Shown here piece after piece: positions 48,681-57,951 of a stretch of DNA of 64,000 bases (position 1 is its first letter; every line of letters begins with the position of its first letter). The stretch is from Geodermatophilus obscurus (lineage in GTDB: Bacteria; Actinomycetota; Actinomycetes; Mycobacteriales; Geodermatophilaceae). The notes beneath the pieces are model-generated. The model was not told where the DNA came from. It was given only the letters and a program-made list of their open reading frames with translations, and searched no databases. The stretch spans positions 240,650-304,649 of the forward strand of contig NZ_FRDM01000003.1 in the NCBI RefSeq assembly GCF_900143215.1, in the 5' to 3' direction. The position numbers and the translations under genes are program-made.

Positions 48681-49504
48681 GCCCGACGGCGGCCGAGCCG
48701 GTCCAGCTCCCGCAGCACGGGGGTGGCCTCGATGACCCGTGTGAAGCTCACCCGCTCGCTGGCCAGGGTCAGCCCGACCACGGCCGCGAGCGCCCCGGCA
48801 CGCGGCGCGCGGCCCGGCACCGCCGCCAGCCGGAGCCCGAGCAGCGCGCCGACGGCGTTGGCGCCGCAGTCGCCGAGCATGACCCGTTCCCCCAGGTCGT
48901 CCGGCAGGACGGCGAGGCTCGCACCGAGCGGGCCGGCGACGAGGGCGCCGGCCGGGCTCCGCAGCCCTGCGGCGGCGGCGAGCGCGGCGGCCTTGGCCGC
49001 CCGGCCGGGACGCAGGTCGAGCAGGTTGGCCAGGTTGGCGGTGCCGGCGACCAGCCCGGTGGTGAGGACGGCGTCGGCGAGGCCCCGCTCCCGCCGTGTG
49101 AGCAGGGCGGCGGCCGCGGCGGCGGCGCCGATGCCGGCGACCTTGACCGCGCCGGCCGAGACCCGCCCGGCCCGCAGCGCCCGCAGGTGCCCGGCCAGCC
49201 CCTTGTCCCGCGCCTGCTCGGGGCGGGCGCCGGCGAGGTCGTCGTAGCCGCCGACCAGCCCGGACACGGTGCCGACCAGCGCGGCGGCCGCGCGGGTGCC
49301 GGCCGGGGCGCCGGCGACCGCGGAGGCCGTCGCGGCGAGGGCCAGGGCCGGCCCGCCGAGCAGGGTCACCGGCCGGCCGGCGTAGTTGGTGCGCCGCCAG
49401 GCCGCCCCTGCCGGTCGCGCGTCGAGTGCGGCGGCACCGGCCAGGCCCAGCCGGGCCGCAGTGGCACCGCCGAGCGCGAGCAGGGCCGCTCGCCGGCGGG
49501 TCAC
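48677..49504 (-). CDS. MraY/WecA-like polyprenyl-phosphate sugar-1-phosphate transferase
   Basis: A 275-aa multi-span protein of the glycosyltransferase family with MraY, WecA and TagO. Diagnostic elements: TNYAGRPVTLLGG, the Asp pair in GGYDDLAG, KGLAGHLRAL, NLANLLDLRPGRA and VMLGDCGANAVGALLG. It is shorter than MraY (~360 aa) and lies far from the mur cluster, so it probably starts synthesis of another lipid-linked glycan by loading a sugar-1-phosphate onto a polyprenyl phosphate. GTGA overlap with steB. Confidence 0.83.
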   Translation of the reverse strand: MTRRRAALLALGGATAARLGLAGAAALDARPAGAAWRRTNYAGRPVTLLGGPALALAATASAVAGAPAGTRAAAALVGTVSGLVGGYDDLAGARPEQARDKGLAGHLRALRAGRVSAGAVKVAGIGAAAAAAALLTRRERGLADAVLTTGLVAGTANLANLLDLRPGRAAKAAALAAAAGLRSPAGALVAGPLGASLAVLPDDLGERVMLGDCGANAVGALLGLRLAAVPGRAPRAGALAAVVGLTLASERVSFTRVIEATPVLRELDRLGRRRA

Positions 49505-50478
49505 GGGGTCGCGGCGGGCAGCGGCGGCACCGGCTGGGCGTCCTCGCCCGTGCCGTAGGCCCCCGAGGTGCCCTGGCTCTCCCGCCCGAGTGCGAGCACC
49601 GTGCTGATCCGGCCGGAGGCCGCGTCGATGTTGTCCACGGTCGAGACGGCCGCCGAGTTCTCCGGGTCGGCGCGGATGACGCCGACCAGACCGGTGTCCC
49701 CGGCCGAGGCGGCGTCGCCGGCGACGACGGCGCCGGAGCCCGCGGCGTCGAGGGCCAGTGCCAGGTCGACGAGGGTGTCGGTGTGCTGCGCGGCGTCCTG
49801 CTCGGCGTCCTGCTCGGTCTCCCGCTCGGTGGGGGCGCCGGCGGTGAGCAGCACGGCGAAGTCGGCCGGGGTGACCGAGCTGGACTCGACGTCCAGCACG
49901 TCGAGGGCCCGCAGGCCGGCCAGCACCGAGGAGAGTGCGGCGGTGTCCGGCGCCGGGGCGCCGGGCACGGCCGGGCGCATGAGCACCTGGGCCAGCAGCG
50001 AGCCGACCAGCTGCCCGGTGTCGTCGGTCTCGGGCAGCGTGACGCCGGTGGGCAGGCCCGGGCCGGTGACGTAGCTCTGCACCTCGGCGGCGGTGGCCGG
50101 GTCGCTGTACTCCGGCTGCAGCCGGACGGTGCCGGTCACGGTGCCCCCGGCCTGGCCGATGAGGGTGGTGACCTCCTCGACGGTCTCGGTGGCGACGTCC
50201 TCGCCGACGGCGACCAGCACGACGCTGCGCCCGGCGAGGTTACCGGCGACCAGGGACGGCGCGACGGCCTGCTCGAAGGCGTCACTGGTGTCCAGCTGGG
50301 CCTGCAGCTCTCGCGTCTGGGTCTCCAGCTCCCGCTTGTCCTCGGCGAGCGCAGCCACCTCTCCCTCGAGGTCCTCGAGGATCGGCGCGTTGAGCGCCGT
50401 GGTGCCGATGACGATGCCCAGCGCGACGGCCAGGAAGACCGCGATCAGCGAGACCAGGTGGTAGCGGAAGTCGATCAC
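49501..50478 (-). CDS. steB: SteB/MctB-family membrane protein
   Basis: A 325-aa protein with an N-terminal membrane anchor (YHLVSLIAVFLAVALGIVIG), a coiled coil (about 30-70, LEGEVAALAEDKRELETQTR) and an extracytoplasmic domain. The family (PF11382) includes Rv1698/MctB and corynebacterial SteB, which with SteA acts at the septum in cell-wall hydrolase control. GTG at 50478 overlaps the steA stop (GTGA). Its place next to lipid-glycan genes supports an envelope role over copper transport. Confidence 0.88.
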   Translation of the reverse strand: MIDFRYHLVSLIAVFLAVALGIVIGTTALNAPILEDLEGEVAALAEDKRELETQTRELQAQLDTSDAFEQAVAPSLVAGNLAGRSVVLVAVGEDVATETVEEVTTLIGQAGGTVTGTVRLQPEYSDPATAAEVQSYVTGPGLPTGVTLPETDDTGQLVGSLLAQVLMRPAVPGAPAPDTAALSSVLAGLRALDVLDVESSSVTPADFAVLLTAGAPTERETEQDAEQDAAQHTDTLVDLALALDAAGSGAVVAGDAASAGDTGLVGVIRADPENSAAVSTVDNIDAASGRISTVLALGRESQGTSGAYGTGEDAQPVPPLPAATP

Positions 50479-51662
50479 GTGAAGAGGTTCTCCAGCCAGA
50501 ACACGAAGCTGTTCCATTGGTCGACCAGCAGGTCGAGGTAGACGCGGCCGGCCGCCGAGACGGCGAGGGCCGACCCGATGGCGATGAAGGCGGCGAGCAC
50601 CAGGACGACCAGGGTTAGCGTCGAGATGCGGCTGCGGTAGAGCCGGCTCACGCCCTTGGCGTCGACGAGCTTGCCGCCCAGCCGCAGCCGGGTGAGGAAA
50701 GTGGAGGCCATGCCACCGCGGCCCTTGTCGAGGAACTCGACCAGGGTGGCGTGGGTGCCGACGGCGACGATGAGCGTGGCGCCCTTCTCGTCGGCCAGCA
50801 GCATCGCGATGTCCTCGCTGGTGGCCGCGGCCGGGAAGGTGATCGCGTCGACGCCGAGGTCCTGCACGCGGGCCAGGCCCGGGGCGCGGCCGTCGGCGTA
50901 GGCGTGCACCACGACCTCGGCCCCGCTCTTGAGGACCTCGTCGCTCACCGAGTCCATGTCGCCGATGATCATGTCCGGCCGGTAGCCGGCCTCGACGAGC
51001 GCGTCCGCCCCGCCGTCCACGCCGATCAGCACCGGCCGGTAGTCGCGGATGTAGGACCGCAGCGCCTGCAGGTCCTCCTTGTAGTCGTAGCCGCGGACGA
51101 CGACCAGCACGTGCCGGCCCTCGATCTGCGTGGCCACGTCCGGCACGCCGACACCATCGAGCAGCAGCGCGCGCTCGCGTTTCATGTACTCCATCGTGTT
51201 GGTGGCGAACGCCTCCAACTGCACCGACAGCCCGGCGCGGGCCTCGGCCATCGCCTCGGCGACGGAGTCCGCGGTCTGCTCGGTGCCCTCGGCGACGACG
51301 GTGCCGTCCTCCCGCAGCAGCCGGGTGCCGTCGACGCGGACCGTCGTCCCCTCCTTGACGGCCGACAGGACCTCCTTGCCCACCCCGTCGACGAGCGGGA
51401 TGCCGGCGTTGACCAGGATCTCCGGGCCGAGGTTCGGATAGCGGCCGGAGGTGCTGGGCGCGGCGTTGACCACCGCGGCGACCCTGCAGGCGACCAGCGA
51501 GTCGGCGCTGACCCGGTCGATGTCGACGTGGTCGATGACCGCGACGTCCCCGGGGCGCAGCCTCTTGGTGAGGTTCTTGGTGCGGCGGTCCAGCCGCACG
51601 GTGCCGGTCACTCCGGGGGCCGCTTCCGGCGCCCGGCCACGGCGGAGGGAGCCGATGCGCAT
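50475..51662 (-). CDS. steA: SteA, thiamin-pyrophosphokinase-like septal protein
   Basis: A 395-aa protein matching Rv1697/SteA. The cytoplasmic part has RRTKNLTKRLRPGDVAVIDH near the start and a thiamin pyrophosphokinase-like catalytic domain (LIGVDGGADALVEAGYRPDM, IIGDMDSVSDEVL). A C-terminal membrane helix (LTLVVLVLAAFIAIGSALAV) anchors it. It starts the long minus-strand operon ending with the NUDIX gene. ATG at 51662; a GTG 9 bases upstream is possible. Divergent from a TetR gene. Confidence 0.9.
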   Translation of the reverse strand: MRIGSLRRGRAPEAAPGVTGTVRLDRRTKNLTKRLRPGDVAVIDHVDIDRVSADSLVACRVAAVVNAAPSTSGRYPNLGPEILVNAGIPLVDGVGKEVLSAVKEGTTVRVDGTRLLREDGTVVAEGTEQTADSVAEAMAEARAGLSVQLEAFATNTMEYMKRERALLLDGVGVPDVATQIEGRHVLVVVRGYDYKEDLQALRSYIRDYRPVLIGVDGGADALVEAGYRPDMIIGDMDSVSDEVLKSGAEVVVHAYADGRAPGLARVQDLGVDAITFPAAATSEDIAMLLADEKGATLIVAVGTHATLVEFLDKGRGGMASTFLTRLRLGGKLVDAKGVSRLYRSRISTLTLVVLVLAAFIAIGSALAVSAAGRVYLDLLVDQWNSFVFWLENLFT

Positions 51663-51735
51663 GGCCTGCACTCTCCCACGGACAGCTGGAGCCGCCGTCG
51701 TCCGACGCGCATCGGCGACATACCAGTCACGCAGA

Positions 51736-51746
51736 GTGTCCGACAC
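51736..51746. promoter_or_regulatory. Small palindrome between steA and tetR
   Basis: GTGTC-C-GACAC is a perfect inverted repeat in the 165-base divergent region. It could be an operator for the TetR protein; it is short, so chance is possible. Confidence 0.3.
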
Positions 51747-51814
51747 CACGGGGACGGCGACACGCCGGACAGACCTGCCGCACAGGCCCTGTCGGAGCCC
51801 CCCGCGGGGCTGTC

Positions 51815-51820
51815 TAGCGT
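51815..51820 (+). promoter_or_regulatory. -10 element of a likely leaderless tetR message
   Basis: TAGCGT ends 7 bases before the GTG at 51828 and there is no ribosome site between, the usual layout of actinobacterial leaderless genes. Confidence 0.55.
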
Positions 51821-51827
51821 TGGCCGG

Positions 51828-52667
51828 GTGACTCCAGGGGCGCACGCAGTCGGCCGTACGAACGAGGACGACGACGTCCGGCCGGGGGCGCCCGAGGCGG
51901 TCGTCCAGGAACTGCCCGCACCGGCGTCGCCCGACGAGGCGCCCCCGCTCCCCGGGGCCACCACCCCCGTTCCTCCCCCGGCACCCGCCGAGCCCGAGCC
52001 GCCCGCCCGCGGACGCCGCGGGCGGCGCGCGCTGCGCGGCCCCGGCCTGCGCGAGCGGCGCCGCCAGCAGACCCGCGGCACGATCATCGAGGCCGCCGCC
52101 GAGCTGTTCGCCGAGCGTGGGTTCGACGCGGTCAGCGTCGTGGAGATCGCGCAGCGGGCCGGCGTGGTCGAGAAGACGGTGTTCAACCACTTCCCGGTCA
52201 AGGAGGGGCTGGTCTTCGAGGCCGACCCGCCGATGCGCGCGGCGCTGCTCGAGGCGGTGCGCAGCCGTCCCGCCGGCGAGTCGGTGAGCGCGGCGGCCGG
52301 CACCTTCGTCGTCCGGGCGATGAGCGGGCTCGGCGCACCCGAGGCCGCCGCCGGCGTGGCCGAGATGGCCCGTGTCATCCGCGGCAGCCGCACCCTGCAG
52401 GTGCGCGAGCGGGAGATCCTCGGCGAGCTGACCAGCGCGCTTGCCGAGCTCATCGCCGAGGAGACCCGCGCCGAGCCCGGGGAGCTGGCGCCCTGGCTGG
52501 CCGCGCACGCGGTGCTCAGCCTCTACGCCGCGCTGCTGGAGCTGGCCCGCGACCGGGTGCTCGCCGGCGTTTCCGGTCCGGAGCTGTCAGCCGAGCTGCG
52601 CGCCCGCGGCCAGCGCGGCCTGGCCCTCCTGCAGTTCGGCCTCGCGGGCTACGCCAAGCGGCGATGA
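51828..52667 (+). CDS. TetR-family regulator with long proline-rich N-terminus
   Basis: A 279-aa regulator. The helix-turn-helix lies at about 84-130 (TIIEAAAELFAERGFDAVSV, then AGVVEKTVFNHFPVKEGLVF). The first ~75 residues are disordered, with repeated Pro/Glu and a basic patch (ARGRRGRRALRG). The C-terminal ligand domain follows. The GTG is supported by the -10 box 7 bases upstream. Divergent from steA; it may control the steA operon or itself, but targets are unknown. Confidence 0.85.
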   Translation: MTPGAHAVGRTNEDDDVRPGAPEAVVQELPAPASPDEAPPLPGATTPVPPPAPAEPEPPARGRRGRRALRGPGLRERRRQQTRGTIIEAAAELFAERGFDAVSVVEIAQRAGVVEKTVFNHFPVKEGLVFEADPPMRAALLEAVRSRPAGESVSAAAGTFVVRAMSGLGAPEAAAGVAEMARVIRGSRTLQVREREILGELTSALAELIAEETRAEPGELAPWLAAHAVLSLYAALLELARDRVLAGVSGPELSAELRARGQRGLALLQFGLAGYAKRR

Positions 52668-52713
52668 CGATGACATCGTCGTCCTAGCGGACGACACCGC
52701 GGCTGGGTGCCGT

Positions 52714-52791
52714 CCCCCTGCGGCGCTGAGCCCCCCGGAAGCTGGTCGTCGCCCCCCTGCGGCAGTGAGCCCACCCGGGAGCTGGTCGTCG
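52714..52791. repeat. Two tandem ~38-bp repeats
   Basis: CCCCCTGCGGC and AGCTGGTCGTCG recur in the same order at 52714-52751 and 52753-52791, with a few differences between. Non-coding, just past the tetR stop. Confidence 0.6.
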
Positions 52792-52878
52792 TCCCCGAGT
52801 GAGCAGTTCGGGTCGACGTCGTCGGCGTGTCCGCGCGTGTCGGCGACCGCAACTGCCCACTGGGGCGACGCGGAGGCG

Positions 52879-53595
52879 TCAGGCGAGCAGCTGCAGCGCC
52901 CGCAGCAGCTGGGCGGCGCGGTCGCCGGGGATGTCCGGGTCCTGCGTGAAGAGCGCCACGGCGACCATGTACTCGCCCTCCCCGGCCCAGCCGCGACCCT
53001 CGGCGACCAACCGCCGGATGTGGTCGCGCACCTTGGGCTCGGCGCTGTACTCGCCGTAGTCCAGGCCCATCGCGAGGAAGTTCACCACCCGGTAGCCCAG
53101 GTGCTCGGCGGTGCGGACCGTCGTCCCGGGGTCGGCGTAGCTCGGCACCGCGGTGACGACGTTGCGGTACCCGGCCTTGAGCAGCTGCAGCACCAGGTCG
53201 TTGCCGTACACCCCGCCCCAGAGCTCGGGCATGAGGATGTCGCGGTCCGGCGCCGGGATGTAGGGCGGGTTGGCGATCACCGTGGACGCCGTCGGCCCGG
53301 CCGCGGAGTCGGCGCGGTCGAAGAAGTCGCCGAGTTCGACGGTGTAGCGGTCCGCGACCCCGCGGTCGGCGATGTTCTCCCGGGCCCGCTCGACCGACGG
53401 GGCGCTGATGTCGAAGCTGCGCACCCGCAGCTCCGGCAGGCCGGCCACCACGTCGGCGATGGCGGTGGCGTCGCCGGTGCCGAGCTCGACGACGCCCTCG
53501 CGCGCCCAGCCCAGCTGCTCGCGGTAGTGCTGCAGCAGCATGCAGACGCTGAACCCGTAGTGCGCCGACTCGTCGGCGGAGGAGAAGCAGCTCAC
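52879..53595 (-). CDS. Class I SAM-dependent methyltransferase
   Basis: A 238-aa methyltransferase. Motif I is VVELGTGDATAIAD (36-49). NPPY (109-112), the signature of N-methyltransferases acting on glutamine, adenine or similar planar amides, follows in VIANPPYIPAPDRD. GTG start at 53595; the ribosome site is weak. It stands between tetR (+) and recN (-). The target is unknown: protein release-factor type and nucleic acid targets are both possible for NPPY enzymes. Confidence 0.82.
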   Translation of the reverse strand: MSCFSSADESAHYGFSVCMLLQHYREQLGWAREGVVELGTGDATAIADVVAGLPELRVRSFDISAPSVERARENIADRGVADRYTVELGDFFDRADSAAGPTASTVIANPPYIPAPDRDILMPELWGGVYGNDLVLQLLKAGYRNVVTAVPSYADPGTTVRTAEHLGYRVVNFLAMGLDYGEYSAEPKVRDHIRRLVAEGRGWAGEGEYMVAVALFTQDPDIPGDRAAQLLRALQLLA

Positions 53596-53721
53596 CGCGT
53601 GGCACCGGTCAGCGGGAGGTGGGCGGAGGGCCGCGGGGCTGCGGCGTCGCGACGTCGGTGGGGCACGACCCGGCCCTACCCCGCTCGTTCCGCCGTCACT
53701 CCTGGCTGCCGGACGCCTCCG

Positions 53722-55551
53722 CTACGCCGCCGCGCGTGCGGTCGCCGCCACGGCCAGCAGCTCCCGGGCGTGGGCCTGTCCGGTGTCGCTGTCGGTCAGG
53801 CCGGAGAGCATCCGGGCCAGCTCGCGCACCCGGTCCTCGCCGTCGACGGCCCGGATGTCGGTGGCGGTCACACCCGCACCGGTGTCCGGGGACTTGTCGA
53901 CCACCAGGTGGGTGTCGGCGAACGCCGCGACCTGCGCCAGGTGGGTGACGACGACGACCTGGTGCCGGCGGGCCAGCCGGGCCAGCCGCCGGCCGATCTC
54001 CCCGGCGGCCTGCCCGCCGACCCCGGCGTCGACCTCGTCGAAGACCATGACCGGCACCGGGTCGGCACCGGCGAAGACCACCTCGATGGCCAGCATCACC
54101 CGGGACAGCTCGCCGCCGGAGGCACCCTTGTGCACCGGGCGCGGCGGGGCGCCGGGATGGGCCGCCATCAGCAGCGCCACCTCGTCGATGCCCTCCGGTC
54201 CCGGGGCATCCGGGTCGCTGTCGACGGCGAAGGAGATCCGCGCGCTCCTCATCGCCAGCCCGGCGAGCTCCCGGCCCACCTCGGCGGCGAACCCGTCGGC
54301 CGCCGCCCGCCGCCCGGCCGACACCTGGGCGCCCAGGTCGTCGACCTCGGCCCGGGCGGCGTCGCGCGCGGCCTCCAGCGCCTCGAGCGCCTCGTCGGAC
54401 ACGTCGAGCTCATCCAGGCGCCGGCGGGCGTCCTCGGCCCACGCCAGGACGCCGTCCACGCCGTCGCCGACGTCGGCGTACTTGCGCACCAGGGCGGTGA
54501 TCGCCGCCCGGCGGTCCAGCACCTCGGCCAGCCGGGCGGGGTCGGCGTCCAGGTCGGCGACGTAGGTGGCCAGCTGCCCGGCCACGTCGGAGACGACCGC
54601 GACCGCGTCGTTCAGGTCCTGCGCGAGCATCACCAGGGTGGGGTCGTCGGAGGCGGCCAGCGCCCGCTCGGCGATGGCCAGCGCGGCGCTGGCGTCCTGC
54701 GGCAGGTCGTCCCCGAGGTCGCCGGTGACGTCGCCGACCAGCGCGGTGCGGGCCTCGTCGGCGGCCGCGCGCAGCGCGTCGGCGTCGCTGAGCCGCCGCG
54801 CCTGCGCGTCCAGCTCGGCGTCCTCCCCCGGCTGCGGGCCCGCCGCGTCGATCTCCTCCAGCCCGTGGCGGAGGACGTCGGCGGCCTGGGCCAGCTCCCG
54901 GGCCTGACCGCGCCGGCGTTCGAGGTCGCTGGCCAGCTGCCGCCAGCGGGTGTACGCCTCGCGGTAGCGGTCCAGCAGCTCCAGGTGCGCGGTGCCGGCG
55001 TAGCGGTCCAGGGCCCGGCGCTGCTCGGCCGGACGGGACAGCCGCAGCTGGTCGCTCTGCCCGTGCACCGCCAGCAGCCCCTCGGCCAGCTCGGCGACCA
55101 CGCCGACCGGCACGCTGCGCCCGCCGAGGTGCGCGCGCGACCGCCCCTCGGCGCTGACCGTGCGCGCCAGGATCAGCGTGCCATCGTCGTCGGGGTCGGC
55201 GCCGGCGTCGGCCGCGCGCTCCCACACCGGGGAGTCCGCGGGCAGCGCCAGCCGCCCCTCGACACCGGCCCGGCCGTTGGCGCGCACCCGGCCGGGGTCG
55301 GCCCGACCGCCGAAGAGCAGCGTCAGGCCGGTGACGACCATCGTCTTGCCCGCGCCGGTCTCCCCGGTCACCACGGTCAGGCCGTCGCCGAGTTCGAGGG
55401 TGACGTCGTCGATGGCGCCGAGCCCGCGGATGCGCAGCTCGGTCAGCCGGCCCAGCGACGTCCCGCCGTCCGGTGCCGCGGCGACCGCCTCGACCGGCTC
55501 TGCCGTGCGGGCCGGCCGCCGGCTCTCACGCGTCGTCGTCCGTGTCGCCAC
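53722..55551 (-). CDS. recN: DNA repair protein RecN
   Basis: A 609-aa SMC-like repair ATPase. Walker A is GETGAGKT (63-70), after LRIRGLGAIDDVTLELGDG. A central coiled coil (about 185-420) is followed by KGASGGELSRVMLAIEVVF (ABC signature) and MVFDEVDAGVGGQAAGEIG (Walker B), then VVVVTHLAQVAAFAD. A 30-residue disordered N-terminus precedes the fold. GTG at 55551 with GGAGG upstream overlaps the end of nadK by 26 bases. Confidence 0.96.
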   Translation of the reverse strand: MATRTTTRESRRPARTAEPVEAVAAAPDGGTSLGRLTELRIRGLGAIDDVTLELGDGLTVVTGETGAGKTMVVTGLTLLFGGRADPGRVRANGRAGVEGRLALPADSPVWERAADAGADPDDDGTLILARTVSAEGRSRAHLGGRSVPVGVVAELAEGLLAVHGQSDQLRLSRPAEQRRALDRYAGTAHLELLDRYREAYTRWRQLASDLERRRGQARELAQAADVLRHGLEEIDAAGPQPGEDAELDAQARRLSDADALRAAADEARTALVGDVTGDLGDDLPQDASAALAIAERALAASDDPTLVMLAQDLNDAVAVVSDVAGQLATYVADLDADPARLAEVLDRRAAITALVRKYADVGDGVDGVLAWAEDARRRLDELDVSDEALEALEAARDAARAEVDDLGAQVSAGRRAAADGFAAEVGRELAGLAMRSARISFAVDSDPDAPGPEGIDEVALLMAAHPGAPPRPVHKGASGGELSRVMLAIEVVFAGADPVPVMVFDEVDAGVGGQAAGEIGRRLARLARRHQVVVVTHLAQVAAFADTHLVVDKSPDTGAGVTATDIRAVDGEDRVRELARMLSGLTDSDTGQAHARELLAVAATARAAA

Positions 55552-56560
55552 CGTGGCGCCCCTCCTCTCCGTCCCCGCGGACCCATCCGCGGGCCAGCAC
55601 GTTGCGGTCCGGAGCCATCTCGTGGCCCGGGTCGTGCCGGCGGGCGTCCCGGAACCCGCGCACCGGCAGCCCGAACTTGGCCACCAGCCGGTCGCCGAAC
55701 GTGGTCTTGTGCACCCGCGCGATGCGCACCGGCCGGGCGGCCCGGCGGACGTCGACCCGGCCACCCTCCGGTACCTCGAGCGCGCGTCGCCCGTCGGCGG
55801 ACACGCGGGCGCGGTTGCCGTCGGCCGGGATGGCCACGGTGAGCACCGCGTCCGGTGAGGTGACCAGCGGGCGGGAGAACAGCGCGTGCGCGTTCGACGG
55901 CACGACCAGCATCGCCTCGACGTCGGGCCACACGACCGGCCCGCCGGCGGAGAACGCGTAGGCCGTGGACCCGGTCGGCGTGGCGAACAGGACGCCGTCG
56001 CAGCCGAAGCTGGTGAGCGGGCGTCCGTCGATGGCCACGACCAGGTCGAGCACCCGCGAGCGCTCGGACTTCTCCACCGAGACCTCGTTGAGCGCCCAGG
56101 TGCCGCCGACGACGGCGCCGGTGGCGTCGAGGACGTCGACCTCGATCGCCAGCCGCTTCTCCACCGAGTACTCGCACCGCTCGATCGCGGTCAGGGTCTC
56201 CTCGACCGCCTCGGGCTCGGTCTCGGCGAGGAAGCCGACCCGGCCGAGGTTGACCCCCATGAGCGCGGCGTTGCTGTAGCGGGCGAGCTCGGCGGCGCGC
56301 AGGAAGGTGCCGTCGCCGCCGAAGACCATGACGATCTCCGCGCCGCGGGCGGCCTCGGCGTCGGCGGGCGCCACCTGGGCGCCCTCGATGCCGAGCGCCG
56401 CCGCCTCGTCCTCGAGCAGCCGCACGGTGATGCCGGCCTTGGCCAGGCGGGCGGCGGAGCTGCGGGCGAGCTCGACGATGTCGTGCCGGCCGGTGTGCAC
56501 GGTGAGCAGCACGTGCCGGTTTCCGCTGGGAGCCCAGACGGTGGGGCTGACCTCTGTCAC
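55526..56560 (-). CDS. nadK: NAD kinase
   Basis: A 344-aa enzyme making NADP. GGDGT is at 81-85 (VMVFGGDGTFLRAAEL) and the NE/D motif is in ALNEVSVEKSERS; GCDGVLFATPTGSTAYAFSA is the substrate loop. About 40 residues extend past the usual C-terminus and overlap recN. GTG start at 56560 is preceded by the ribosome site GCGAGGAGGAAGC of the third 77-nt module. Confidence 0.95.
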   Translation of the reverse strand: MTEVSPTVWAPSGNRHVLLTVHTGRHDIVELARSSAARLAKAGITVRLLEDEAAALGIEGAQVAPADAEAARGAEIVMVFGGDGTFLRAAELARYSNAALMGVNLGRVGFLAETEPEAVEETLTAIERCEYSVEKRLAIEVDVLDATGAVVGGTWALNEVSVEKSERSRVLDLVVAIDGRPLTSFGCDGVLFATPTGSTAYAFSAGGPVVWPDVEAMLVVPSNAHALFSRPLVTSPDAVLTVAIPADGNRARVSADGRRALEVPEGGRVDVRRAARPVRIARVHKTTFGDRLVAKFGLPVRGFRDARRHDPGHEMAPDRNVLARGWVRGDGEEGRHGGDTDDDA

Positions 56561-56637
56561 GCTTCCTCCTCGCTGGCGCTCGTCACTCGCGTGCCCGACG
56601 GTGCTGTGTCCCTGCGCGACCTCGCGAGCTCGGTCAC
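56561..56637 (-). repeat. 77-nt intergenic stop-to-start module, copy 3 (tlyA to nadK)
   Basis: Coding sense: GTGACCGAGCTCGCGAGGTC with TGA as the tlyA stop, stem GTGACC/GGTCGC (one G-U pair), ACACAGCA, and CGAGCGCCAGCGAGGAGG before the nadK GTG. Stop-to-start spacing is 73 bases, as in copies 1 and 2. Confidence 0.85.
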
Positions 56638-57512
56638 TGGTCCTCCTCGGGGGCGGCCGGTGGGGGTGCCGGTGCGGCCCCGGTGCTGGGCGGCCGACGG
56701 GTCCTGGGTACCCGTTCCGACGGGCCCTCCTCCACGGCGCGGCGCACGTCGTCCTCCCGCGGCGGGCCGGCGTCCCGGCGCAGCCAGAGGAAGAACTCGA
56801 CGTTGCCGGCCGGTCCGGGCAGCGGGCTGGCGACCACGCCCGCCGTTCCCCAGCCGAGCTCCGCGGCGGCCCGCGCCACCTGCAGGACGGCGTCCTGCCG
56901 GTGCGCCGGGTCGCGGACCACGCCACCGGCGCCGAGCCGCTCGCGGCCGACCTCGAACTGCGGTTTGACCATGGGCAGCAGGTCGGCCTCGCCGGTGGCG
57001 CAGGAGGTGAGGGCCGGCAGCACCAGCCGCAGGGAGATGAACGACAGGTCGGCCACGACGAGGTCCACCGGGCCGTCGACCTGCTCGGGCGTCAGCGTGC
57101 GGACGTTGGTGCGCTCGAGCACCCGCACCCGTTCGTCGGTCCGCAGCGACCAGGCCAGCTCGCCGTAGCCGACGTCGACGGCCACGACCTCGCTGGCCCC
57201 GCGGCGCAGCAGCACCTCGGTGAAGCCGCCGGTCGACGCGCCGGCGTCCAGCGCCCGCCGGCCCTCGACCGGGACCGGGAAGGCCTCCAGCCCGCCGAGC
57301 AGCTTGTGCGCGCCGCGGGAGACCCAGCTGGGCTCGTCGGGGTCGGTGCGCACGACGACGGGGGTGTTGGCGTCCACGCCGGTGGCGGGCTTGGTCGCGG
57401 CCCGGCCGGACACGGCGACCCGCCCCTCGGCGATGAGGACGACGGCGTGCTCCCGGGAGCGGGCCAGCCCCCGCCGCACGAGTTCCGCGTCGAGCCGGCT
57501 GCGGCGGACCAT
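56634..57512 (-). CDS. tlyA: TlyA-family rRNA 2'-O-methyltransferase
   Basis: A 292-aa enzyme: S4 domain (1-65, RLDAELVRRGLARSREHAVV), RGAHKL (66-71), and an FtsJ-like methyltransferase with SAM motif DAGASTGGFT (89-98), VVADLSFISLR and LLPMVKPQFEVGRE. TlyA methylates 16S and 23S rRNA (C1409/C1920) in mycobacteria and sets capreomycin sensitivity. The C-terminal ~35 residues are Pro-rich. ATG at 57512 overlaps the stop of a small upstream gene (TGATG). Confidence 0.95.
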   Translation of the reverse strand: MVRRSRLDAELVRRGLARSREHAVVLIAEGRVAVSGRAATKPATGVDANTPVVVRTDPDEPSWVSRGAHKLLGGLEAFPVPVEGRRALDAGASTGGFTEVLLRRGASEVVAVDVGYGELAWSLRTDERVRVLERTNVRTLTPEQVDGPVDLVVADLSFISLRLVLPALTSCATGEADLLPMVKPQFEVGRERLGAGGVVRDPAHRQDAVLQVARAAAELGWGTAGVVASPLPGPAGNVEFFLWLRRDAGPPREDDVRRAVEEGPSERVPRTRRPPSTGAAPAPPPAAPEEDQ

Positions 57513-57760
57513 CAGAGCTGGTCGATCGTGCCGAGCTCGCGCTGCAGCCGGGCGTGCTCGGCCTCGAAGACTGCGACGTGCTCGGCCACCGGCCGCCGGT
57601 CGAGGTCGGCGAACCGCGTGCCCTCGTCCCTGCCCGGGTCGGCCGGCTGCGCCTCCTGCGGCTGTACCTCGTCCGGCGTGGCCGCGGCCGGGATCGGTGC
57701 CGCGCCGCCCCACGGTCCGGGCCGGGGCGGCCCCGGTACCGGTCGGTTGGGCTCGGTCAT
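57512..57760 (-). CDS. Small conserved protein upstream of tlyA, 82 aa
   Basis: The first ~45 residues are a Pro/Ala-rich linker and the last 30 a charged helix (RRPVAEHVAVFEAEHARLQR). A short protein also precedes tlyA in mycobacteria (Rv1693). ATG at 57760; its stop overlaps the tlyA start in TGATG, so the two are translationally coupled. Function unknown. Confidence 0.65.
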   Translation of the reverse strand: MTEPNRPVPGPPRPGPWGGAAPIPAAATPDEVQPQEAQPADPGRDEGTRFADLDRRPVAEHVAVFEAEHARLQRELGTIDQL

Positions 57761-57905
57761 CGCTGGCCTCTCGGGTGAACGGGCACGGCGCAGGCGGACG
57801 CCGGCAGGACCTCGGGGACCTGCCGCCCGGGCGCTGCCCGGTGCTGCTCCCCCGGCCCGCGAGGGTACCGGCCGGGGCCGACGCACACGGGTCGCCGGCG
57901 GGCGC

Positions 57906-57911
57906 TAGCGT
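57906..57911 (+). promoter_or_regulatory. -10-like element upstream of the SCP2 gene
   Basis: TAGCGT, 40 bases ahead of the GTG at 57952, which has CGGAGG as ribosome site. The same hexamer is used upstream of tetR (51815). Confidence 0.4.
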
Positions 57912-57951
57912 TCGGCCGCCCGGTCCCCGAACGCGACGGAGGCGTGCCCGC

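Noticed and set aside
52714..52791. Tandem repeats considered as a CRISPR array
   Set aside because: Only two imperfect units, directly adjacent with no spacers, and no cas genes in the window.
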